Below are positions 47,601-59,600 of a stretch of 64,000 nt of DNA, in pieces. Origin of the DNA: Branchiostoma floridae (taxonomy: Eukaryota; Chordata; Leptocardii; Amphioxiformes; Branchiostomatidae); contig NC_049983.1 in the NCBI RefSeq assembly GCF_000003815.2, forward strand, positions 23,971,939 to 24,035,938, given 5' to 3'. Position 1 is the stretch's first letter, and each line of letters opens with the position of its first letter. Under the pieces are notes generated by a model. That model did no database searches and was not told where the DNA came from. It saw only the letters and a program-made list of their open reading frames with translations. A program made the position numbers and the translations under genes.

Positions 47601-50600
47601 ACAATTTACTGCCGCTATCTACCTTTATACATCCTCTGTTGTTCCTTCCTTTCCTGTTAGTGTTGCACAAAACAAAAACCTGCATGAGCATACAAAAAGT
47701 CATCAGAAAATGGGCGTGTACTGACAAGAATTTTCATTTAATTTTGGTCTGTCACAACCGCTATGACGTAAAACTTTACTGCTGGCGTAGCATTAAAAAT
47801 GGCGGGAAAATGGCGGCGTACGTTCAATTTGACCCATTCAGCCGTAGATCCGGGCGATAATGCAATGGTTCCTCACACTTTTACACGAGTTGTAGGTCAC
47901 CAAAAGAAATTCAAGATTGCTGTTGAATCATGCTCGTCTTGTGCCGTGAGCACATGTGATTATTATCTACAAATCTGGCGATGAACGTGACAGTGTGTTT
48001 GTCCCACGACGAGCTCGCCAGCCCCGAAAATGAACTGAAAACTTTTGGACTTGTTGTCTTCGAATGCATTGTTTATCGATGCTTTGTAAATAATGTATTG
48101 GAGACCTAGATGTCTGAAGTGTGCATACCTCAGAAATAACTATTGTTGCATGTGTAGATCTCTTTAAATTCCATTATTTTTTATCGGCCGGTATAAGTCT
48201 TACGGCCGGTATTATGCCAATGCATGTTACATGTTATTGGGTGTAAAGATGGGCATTGGTGATGTTATGACTAAAATATGTCATTTACTACTACATCCTC
48301 TCTGTCATCTGTACAATACAGGACCAGTCCAGTCCCCTCCATAAAGCAGCTGCTGGGGGCCATACCGGGACTTGTGAGCTTCTGATTCGTTCTGGGGCTG
48401 ACGTTACGACCAAAGATAAGGTGACTTATATTTGTTTCGACTTAACCTTTATCATATATTTTTTCTATGAATAGTACCAGTCCTCACCCTTGCATCTGAC
48501 TGCTGCTGGAGGGCACACTGATTTGTTCTGGAGCTGATGTTATGACAAAGGATGCAATAAAACATAGTTTAACTTATTTTGAAATGGACCTTTATAATTT
48601 AGATTCCGATGTAATTGTCGTCTTTTGTGTAATGTTACATTGATGTCTACACAAGAACAATGCATCATGCAAAAATAACACTGACTCAAAAACAACATTA
48701 AGTCAATAAACTCTGAATACATGTTATCAAGTTGGGCATTGGCAATGTTAGTTTAACTTATTTTGAAATGGACCTTATTAGATTTATATATGGATGTAAT
48801 TGTCATCTTCTGTAATGACTTACATTGAAGTCTACACAAGAACACCGCATCATGTAACAATAACACCGACTAAAAAACAACATGGATAATCTAAACTAAT
48901 TGGGCATTGGCACGGTTATGTCATTAACATGACTATACTATACTTCCCATGTCTGTCCTCCCTGTACAGTTCCAGTCCACTCCCCTGCATAAAGCTGCTG
49001 CTGGAGGTCATGACGGGATATGTGAGCTTCTGATTCGTTCTGGAGCAGACGTTAACACAGCCATAGATAGGGTGAATACATTGCTTTAAAGGAACATTTA
49101 GATAGTACATGAAATTAAAATTGGGCGTTGATGATGTTATGTTGTACTATACGCAACTACTGACATGTTAGAAACGTGTTAGAAACATGTTTTTGCGTTT
49201 CGTCGCCCTCTGGCGACGAAACGCAATGTATTGGGTTTTACCTTCAGTGGTTGCTTCGATGCATGCTTGGTGCTTGGTTTGGTTCAACACGACCGCATGC
49301 AACTGCTACAACTGTATGTTCGGAAATACCACTGCATTGTGGTTTCGGACTTCAATATCCTGGAAAATGGCCATATAACATCTATTCCACAAGATTGCAC
49401 AAGAAAAAAAATGATTTTATCAAGAAAGCGACCGAAAATCGACATAAATAATACTATGTAGTGAGCTTAAAGCATAATGTACACTCAGATATAGTACACG
49501 TGACAACTTAGCTCAATCGGTAAAGCCTTCATATCCGAATGTCCCTGGTTCGAAACCGAGAGTGGATTTAAATATTGAAGATATTCTATTTATTTATTGA
49601 TATTATATTTTTATATATCATTTTTTATTTATTATAGTATTCATTTCATATATGCAAGGCCTTTGTCTTATGAACAGGACTTCATAGATTCCAAACCCGG
49701 CATTCGAATTTTTCTGTTCATGGTAATGGAAATACCGTGCAGCGGCTCCTATGCGCGGTAAGATGATTCTCGCAAAACACTCGCCACTAAACTACTATTC
49801 ATGATGTAAACAGAGGCTCTTGATGTTGTTTGCATGAAACTCCATCAAAAACAGCGATCCTTTCTTACAGTAGCAAATGCTCCATTGTTCAGTATCGACT
49901 ACACTCATCTGCACTATACGTAACAACTTAGCTCAATCAGTAACGTCATACGCCTTGGATCCGAAAGTCCCTGGTTCGAAACCGAGAGTGGATTTTTTTC
50001 TTTTTAAATATTGAAGATAAATATATAAATATTCTATTTATTTATTGATATTATATTTTTATATATCATTTTTTATTTTTTTATTTTAGTATTCATTCCA
50101 TGTATGCAAGGCCTTTGTCTTATGAACAGGACTCCATAGATTCCAAACCCGGCATTCGAATTTTTCTGTTCATGGTAATGGAAAATACCGTACAGCGGCT
50201 CCTATGCGCGGTAAGATGATTCTCGCAAAACACTCGCCACTAAACTACTATTCATGATGTAAACAGAGGCTCTTGATGTTGTTTGCACGAAACTCCATCA
50301 AAAACAGCGATCCTTTTTACAGTAGCAAATGCTCCATTGTTCAGTATCGACTTCATTCAGAAGTTTTCAGACAACACGGATGTGGAAAGTCACACCGCTC
50401 GACACAAAAGTATGGAAGTTTTCATGAATATTAGCAAAATTATCCAGAAAAACAAGGAAGAAATGTTGTAAATGCGGAAACCAGTATAATAGAGATGAGG
50501 TAGCTGTTAATTGGTTTGGATATTTGTTTGACATTTGGTAGTCAATTTAGATAGAATCTTGTCACAGTGCTGATGGTGCTTTTTCAAGTGTACATAAGTA

Positions 50601-53600
50601 CCTGAGTATATTGATAGATTTTATAATGAACTTATTGTACATCTAAAATAAAGTTGTAAGCCAAGACCAGCTATTAAACAGTACTCCTTTCCAAAATAAC
50701 AACTTTTCTTATAGACGCAACAGCCCTTGAGTGAACAGATTTTACTTCAAGGAAAAGACAGTTCACACTCATAAACGTAGACGAAACGCCAGCTTTTTTT
50801 AAAAGCACTTGTTTAGTATAAAGTCTGTTTTTGTTCAATGTCGGCACTAACATAAGTTGTATTTTATTACTAACTAATTGGTTTATCATCTGTCCTTGTT
50901 CATTTATATAATAGTTTGCTTGATAAAATTTAAGCTAAACACTGCCCGTCCTCCCTGTACAGGACCAGGACACACTCCTGCACCGGGCGGCTGCTAGGGG
51001 TGACACCGAGACCTGTGAGCTTCTGATCAGTTTGGGAGCTGACGTTATGGTCCAGAATAAGGTAAAACAAACTTGTTTGAAATAGACTTATCAAGACCTC
51101 AAGTGTATGTAATCTTCTTCTATAGTAACTTTAAATCTAACAGTACACAAGAGCATAGCATCATATAACAATCAAAACCGACATAATCTCTATATTTATA
51201 TTGCAATCCATACATAGTATGGGATTGCAATATATTGTTATATTGCAATCCATACATAGTATGGGATTGCAATATATTGTTTTTCCTTTCGTTCTCCTCC
51301 TGTCAAATCTTCAAATGGATTCAACTTGTTCATTTTTGGGCCAAATGAGCTGAAATTTGGCAGGGTGGTAGAAGTAGCAAATACCCCCAGGCGTTTTTTT
51401 CACTTTCTTGATAGAGGCCTTAGAATTTATGATATTTAGGGTTTTTGGTCATTTTTAGACAAAATATGTATATTTTGGGCCCCTGTGCCCTGGTATTACA
51501 AGCTAATGAACTGAAATTTGGTACAGATGTGCATTAAACATGTGAGCACAGAAAACCATCAACACTTTCTTCATAGATTGCTTAAAAAATGAGTTATTTT
51601 AGGGTTTTTGGCCATTTCTTACTAAAAATGTATATTTTTGGCTCCTATGCCCTTGTATTAAAACCAAATGACATGAAATTTGGTACATAGGTGCGTTTGG
51701 CATATGACCACAGAACCCCATCAACGCTTTATTCATTGTTTACTCCAAAAATGAGTTATTTTAGGGTTTTTGGCCATTTTTGACAAAAAATGTATATTTT
51801 TGGCTCCTATACCCTTGTATGAAAACCTAATGACCTGAAATTTGGTACAGAGGTGCATTGAACATATGCTCACAGGACCCCATTGACACTTTCTTCATAG
51901 ATGACTTCAAAAATTAGTTATTGTGGGGTTTTCAGCCATTTTTGACTAAAAATGTATATTTTTGGCTTCTATGCCCTTGTATGTAAACCAAATCACCTGA
52001 AATTTGGTAGAAAGGTAAATTGGACATATGACAACAGGACCCCATCAACACTTTCTTCATAGAACACTCATAAAATGAGTTATTTTGGGATTTGTAGCCA
52101 TTTTTAACTAAAAAATGTATATTTTTGGCTACTATGCCCTTGTATTGAAACCAAATGACCTAAAATTCGGCATGAAGGTGTGTAGGACAAGTGCCCACAG
52201 TACTTCATTTTCCCTTTGAGCAAACATTACTTCAAGTTGTTGAATTTTGGGATTTTTTCAAGGATGAAGATGGATTGCAATATGCTGTATTTGCTCCTAA
52301 GCAAATGTCGGCCTTTCTAGTTTTTCCTTTCGTTCTCCTCCTGTCAAATCTTCAAATGGATTCAACTTTTTCATTTTTGGGCCAAATAAGCTGAAATTTG
52401 GCAGGGTGGTAGAAGTAGCAAATACCCCCAGGCGTTTTTTTCACTTTCTTGATAGAGGCCTTAGAATTTATGATATTTAGGGTTTTTGGTCATTTTTAGA
52501 CAAAATATGTATATTTTGGGCCCCTGTGCCCTGGTATTACAAGCTAATGACCTGAAATTTGGTACAGATGTGCATTAAACATGTGAGCACAGAAAACCAT
52601 CAACACTTTCTTCATAGATTGCTTAAAAAATTAGTTATTTTAGGGTTTTTGGCCATTTCTGACTAAAAATGTATATTTTTGGCTCCTATGCCCTTGTATT
52701 AAAACCAAATGACATGAAATTTGGTACATAGGTGCGTTTGACATATGACCACAGAACCCCATCAATGCTTTATTCATTGTTTACTCCAAAAATGAGTTAT
52801 TTTAGGGGTTTGGGCCATTTTTTGACTAAAAATGTATATTTTTGGCTCCTATACCCTTGTATGAAAACCTAATGACCTGAAATTTGGTACAGAGGTGCAT
52901 TGAACATATGCTCACAGGACCCCATTGACACTTTCTTCATAGATGACTTCAAAAATTAGTTATTTTGGGGTTTTCAGCCATTTTTGACTAGAAATGTATA
53001 TTTTTAGCTTCTATGCCCTTGTATGTAAACCAAATCACCTAAAATTTGGTAGAAAGGTAAATTGGACATATGACAACAGGACCCCATCAACACTTTCTTC
53101 ATAGAACACTCATAAAATGAGTTATTTTGGGATTTGTAGCCATTTTTATCTAAAAAATGTATATTTTTGGCTACTATGCCCTTATATTGAAACCAAATGA
53201 CCTAAAATTCGGCATGAAGGTGTGTAGGACAAGTGCCCACAGTACTTCATTTTCCCATTGAGCAAACATTACTTCAAATTGTTGAATTTTGGGATTTTTT
53301 CAAGGATGAAGATGGATTGCAATATGCTGTATTTGCTCCTAAGCAAATGTCGGCCTTTCTAGTTTTTTCTGAGTTTCTCCTGTCAAAATCTTCAAATGGG
53401 ATTAATTTTTTCATTTTTTGGCCAAATGAGCTGAAATTTGGCAGGGTGGTAGAAATAGCAAATACCCCCAGACGTTTTTTTCACTTTCTTGATAGAGGCC
53501 TTAGAATTTATGATATTTAGGGTTTTTGGTCATTTTTAAACAAAATATGTATATTTTTGGCCCCTGTGCCCTGGTATTACAAGCTAATGACATAAAATTT

Positions 53601-56600
53601 GGTACAGAGGTGCATTGGACATATCAGCACAGAAAACCATCAACACTTTCTTCATAGATCACTTCAAAAATGAGTTAATTTAGGGTTTTTGGCCATTTTT
53701 GACTAAAAATGCATATTTTTTGCTCCTATGCCCTTGTATAGAAACCAAATGACCTGAAATTTGGTACAGAGGTGCATTGAACATATGCTCACAGGACCCC
53801 ATTGACACTTTCTTCACAGATCACTTCAAAAATGAGTTATTTAAGGGTTTTTGGCCATTTTTGACTAAAAATGTATATTTTTGGCTTCTATGCCCTTGTA
53901 TGTAAACCAAATGACCTGAAATTTGGTACAAAGGTAAATTGGACATATGACAACAGGACCCCATCAACATTTTCTTCATAGAGCACTTATAAAATGAGTT
54001 ATTTGGGGATTTTTAGCCATTTTTGACTAAAAAATGTATATTTATGGCTCCTATGCCCTTATATGTAAACCAAATGACCTAGAATTCGGCATGAAGGTGA
54101 GTAGGACAAGTGCCCACAGTACTTCATTTTCCCTTTGAGCAAATTATTACTTCAAATTGTTGAATTTTGGGATTTTTTCAACGATGAAGATGGATTGCAA
54201 TATGCTGTATTTGCTCCCAAGCAAATGTCGGCCTTTCTAGTGTATATGTAACTTTTCTTTACTGTAACGTTATGATAAAATGTTCAAACTCATTACCTAT
54301 CTGTGTCACATTTTGTTGCCCAGTTTAAATACGAATTTTAAAAATCCTGACAGTGCAGTACAGTAGAAGCCGTTTAATTGCACATTCCATTTGCCAGTGT
54401 ATTTCATGCAATTATCCTGGTGGAGCAACAATGCAAGTCAAGCTGAAGACTTTGGCTTAGCTTTGTTTTCTTTGGAATCCAAATTGTCTTCAGGCTGAAT
54501 TGTCTTACAACGTTTCCTATTGGACAGCTGAAATTGTCTTCATTCATAGTTAGAGTATAAAAGACCTGTTTCTTCCAGATCTCTTCAGTGTCACTGACGA
54601 AGGATAGTGGATACTATCCGAAACGTCTGACCGTTTCAAAACCATATCCAGTTGCTTGAGTAATTACTTTTTGGCGTATCTTATTACCTGGATGTCTAAC
54701 CTACATCGACGTATAGTAGAAGCCGTTTAATTGCACACCCCATTTGCCAGCGTATGTAATTATCCAGGTGGAGCAACAATGCAAAATTATCCAGCTGGAC
54801 AGGGAATTTGAGATTCTGTGCAATTAACAGAAGCCACACTGCCTTAAATACAGTACCCCAGTCTATACTGGTTTCTTTGGCTGCCAAGTAGACACCACAA
54901 ATATAAATGTGTACGCCATATTTCTAGACAAACAAACATCAAAGCTAGTTCAGCAGTGAGGAAGAAATTTCAATTTGTAAATAAAATACTTAAATTGAAG
55001 GGATTTTGCTTTGACATTTTGAAAACCAATAAGAAAAAGACTAACAGCTATTGTTCCTCCTAGTAGACAGGACTAGGATTTTTTTCAAACTGTAGGATAG
55101 GGCACTGTACAGATGTGGAAAGAACTTCCTTATTGTTGTTGCTCTGGTTTTCTGACAGTTTAATGTGAATGCACGGATGCAAACTTGGGCTTTGGCAATG
55201 TTGCTTTGAACTATATACAGAGACTTACTCTTCCTGTCTTCCCTGTATAGGACCACGACACACCCTTACACAAGGCTGCCGACGGGGGCCACACTGGGAT
55301 TTGTGAGCTTCTCATTCGTTCTGGGACTGACGTTATGGTGAAGAATAAGGTATTAGTTACTTGTTTCAAGTAGACTCTATGGACATGATATATGTCTGCT
55401 GTAATTGTACATTGAAACTGGGCTCTTAAACGTGCATGTTACGTGGGGTGTGTCTGTCCTCAAACACTGTACCTCAATTTAACGTTCTATCTGAGAGACG
55501 GCGCTAACCAAAGCTACGTAGGTACTAATTTTCCCCTGAGTGATGAGAAAAATGGTTGTGCCTTTCCCAATGGCACGGCAGGAATCTAACCCGGTATTTT
55601 TGCCTGAGCCCAGTGTACTGCCGATTACGCCACCCAATCACACACCTTTCACAAGATACATACTCTGCAGTTATTTTTACTTAGTACTTAACTTTGTTGG
55701 TTGGCAAGCTGTTTTTTTGCCTCCTTCGGTCTTAATGGACCATGGGAGATTGATTAGTAACAGCAGGATATTAAACACATCTTTCATGCTTACATTACAG
55801 GACGGGAAGGCTCCCTTAGATTATCAAAGGGATCCGGAGACTCGACGGCACTGGAAGGTAAATCAGTTCAAGCAGCAGACAACACTTTCCTTGATCCATT
55901 TCCTAGTGTACGATTAAATCATTATACTTCCTAGGTCTGGTGCACTTTGAAGAGTAGAAACAGGATTCCATTCCAAGTCACTGAGTGGATGTTTGTTGCC
56001 ATTGTTTAGAATTGATTTTAAAACTTTGTAATTATATGTTTAGTAGGAGATTTGATACTTCAGAAATGCTTTTAATGCTGTTTCAACTTTACAAATATTT
56101 CCCTCACTGGTTCTGTTAAACTTTGGAAATATTCATTATGTGGAATTGGATACTTCTAATTGTTTCTATATAATGATAACAGCCTGCCACATTATATTAT
56201 TAACAGCATTCTAACATCAACTTTGCAGCCCCGTAGCACCCGCATTGCATTGATGTCACAAAATAAGATAGCACTTCAATCATCATCATTACACTTTGAC
56301 AGCAATTTGAGATAAAAGCGGGATAGAACAATATCAATATGAAATCTTAAAATCTATTTAGAATTTTCAACATTTGGATAAACAGTGAGCTTTTTGGGCT
56401 AGAGTTCGCGTTAAAAAATCTTGTGTCGGTTTGTTTTACTATGTCGTGTTTTCAGTTATTGTTGGGTGTCGCAACAATGGCCGGGCACCAGAAAGGGCCC
56501 ATCAGTGCCAAGCAGTGAAATCTAAAAATATACAGAGACAACAATAGGGCATACTTTTATGGGGGCAATAAACTAATTTTACAATTTGACAAAGTTTACA

Positions 56601-59600
56601 AATATTTGTAAATGTAGAAGATTCACACAGTTTGACAATTATTCTAAATAAAGATTTTTTGGTACAGTTACTTTCAAAACCTTTCTAAGATATTCAAAGG
56701 AATTCAAATATTCAAAAAGTTTCTTAATTAAAAAAAAAAAAGATTATTTATTGTGGCATAGATATTCGTTCATGCAAAATAATTCAAAGTTATTACAAAT
56801 ATCACCTAAAAACCCTCATGGTGACTTGGAATGGACTCTAACAGTACTAGTGCGGGTTAGTGTATTAAACAGACTGTAACACGCTACCAGCTTATTACTC
56901 TGTGGATTGTTGCATGATGGGAAGAATTTGATGTTATCGATTATGAAACATTTGTTCTCTCAGAACCTCGACAAACAGGTGAAGCAAGAGAGGTCCTACC
57001 ACGAGTTGATGCAGAAGTCAGGCGGTGTGAAGGTCAACAGGTTTAAAGTGTTTGTGGGAGGGAAGGAGGCAACTGGGAAGTCTACTCTGAAACAAAGTCT
57101 CACAAAGGCACGTTACATGTACCTTAGTCATGACCTTTCAAATCCTGTTTAATCCTTTTCCTTCTATAATAAAGAGAAAGGTGGGAATTATTCTTAATTT
57201 TCTAAAGTGATACGCTGCACTGTTTTTTTTATTTATTTTTTATTTTTAACGAGTTTGCTCAGTGCATGGCAATTGATCACTTCTAGGCACTGAACTACAC
57301 TCACTGTGGCATCTCTTCTCCCTAAGTGAGAAACACCGAGCCTCTGCAAGCTCGACTAACTGACCCAAAAGGCAAAGCAGGGGTTACGAGGCTGCTCGCC
57401 ATTTGGCCAGAATGGTTTGATCCACTCACACCGCTCCATCGCACAGGAGGCGGGTTCTTTTACGTGCCCGGGTTATGGCTCTCCCCAAACACAGGACCTT
57501 TATTTAAAGTCCTATCCTAATCGAAGCTAGGTACTTATTTTCACCTAAGTAAAATGAGGAAAGCTGTGTAAAGTGTCTTTCCAAAGGGCACAAGATCGGT
57601 GACACGCGGCCGGATTCGAACTAGAGACCTCTCGGTCCCAAGCCAAACACACTGCCGCTGTGCTATGCGATCTCATAACTCTTATTACTGGACATAGTAT
57701 TACGTATCAGATATTATATACCAGTCATTTAACACCAATTGTATATACCAGTAATGAGACCAGCATCTTACACAATAGGGCCTGCTGTCTGCACTGATCG
57801 AAAGACTCTCCCGACGGCCAGTGAGCCAACCTCACGACCCCACACCAGGGGTGGATATTGGAACGTTCCATGTTCCAGGGGTGGGGGAGGTCAGCGTGTG
57901 GGATTTTGCTGGGCAGGCGGAGTATGCGGTGACACACAGTATGTTCATGGATGCAGAGAACACCGTCTTCGTTGTGCTGTACAACATCATGGACAATAAA
58001 AAGGCCCAAGAACAACAGGTACAAGAATATAGTCTTTACCGGGTATAAAACTGGACTCAAAATTTTGAGGATAGAAGCTTGGCACGACATGCAATGATTG
58101 CTACATAAACCGGTACAATGGTCTAATGAGCAGGTTTTGTCCCTTTGCATTCAGTAGGTCACAGTTGCAATCCCCAGCGTTGGGCTGTCACACTTTAATG
58201 GCCAATACTGCTTTCTCGGCTTAGCAATCATTTGGAAAAGATAGTAGATAAATTTAAACATCCACTACTATACCAGTGTAATGTAAATTTGCATTTGTTG
58301 TGTGGCCAACTTAGGCTAAAGAAACTGGCCCACCCTATACACCATGGACAGTGTGTGAAGGACTTGATCAACTGGCGTACATTGTGACAAACATTTGAAT
58401 GAAGCTAATGTATCACCAAATGGAATGCACAATGTGACTGTGCACTTTTACCACTTAGTGCAATCAATTATTTCTAGTTGTAAAAGGCAAAATATCTGAG
58501 AATTTAATGCACAAATATAGATGATGTCGTTTTCTTTCAGATATTGCAGCTGATTTGACATAACTTTTTAATCCTTGTTACCATAGGTTACCTGGTGGTT
58601 GTGTTTCATCAAGTCCTGCAACCCAAACCGGCAGCCTGACGTCATCCTGGTGGCCAGTAATGCGGACCAGGTGGATGCCGCCATAGGTAAGGAAAAATTT
58701 CGGAAACCTCATACCTCCATGAAATGTTTAGAGCTTTTGTGAATTCAAAGCAATTACCTAAAGACCATCATTTGAATAGATCATGCTAGTTAAGGCTTAT
58801 TTTGTAATCGATTAAACAAAAGCTCTAAAAATTTCATGTAGGTATGAGGTCTTCGAACGTTTTTTTTTCTAATTGCATTGACATCAATTGCTATAACTAT
58901 CGATATATGTCTAGAGCAGTTTCAATTTTTCATCTTTCGACCACAGATGCACTCAATCTGTTTAACCCAAATACGTTTAGTTTCTAATAATTAAATCAAA
59001 TATTCATTGGCACAACTAGGACAGGACCGAGCGGCCCTTGTTGTTCAGACGATGCAAACAGAGTTCAGAGACCATCTGCGTATCGCAGATGAAGTGATCC
59101 TGATGGACTGTAGGAAGACTCGGACACCTGAGATGGACCGACTGAAGAGTCTTCTGGTCAGGATAGGAGCAGCATTGATTCATGTGAGGCTCTATAACTT
59201 AACCAACTATGTTGCTTTTTACTGTACGTGTTTACTTGCCTTTACCATTAGATCATTTAAAAACATGACTGTTTTTATGTCAATCACACACATACTCTGT
59301 GACGTAGACCGATTACAATACTCTGTCAATGGAGGTTACCCTCCAGTCACAGAGTAACAAACTAAATAAAAGAAAGTACGCATATATCTTCAGGAAGCTT
59401 ATTTCAGAATACATGAAATTATTTCTGGATATAGCAGAACAAAAACATGCCACATTATGTGAAGACCACAGGAATCCTTAACATGTACAGCTTGCTATTC
59501 ACAAACCAACAGCATCAACGCGATATGCCCAAGCTGTGTGCAAAGGTCATGAAGCGTCTACCAAAGTGGTGCAAGAGTAAAACCAGCACTAAGTGTCCGG

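Noticed and set aside
49231-49461. Three overlapping plus-strand frames after exon 8
   Set aside because: Overlap in different frames, no family motif, no splice signals consistent with the ankyrin gene.
49497-49570. Functional tRNA genes at the two TAGCTCAATCGG heads (49.5 and 49.9 kb)
   Set aside because: A- and B-box-like motifs exist but acceptor and anticodon stems do not pair well by eye; better read as SINE heads.
59489-59512. Upstream acceptor for exon 16 at 59489-59490
   Set aside because: Gives a frame with a stop after 29 codons, whereas the AG at 59511-59512 yields the COR sequence.
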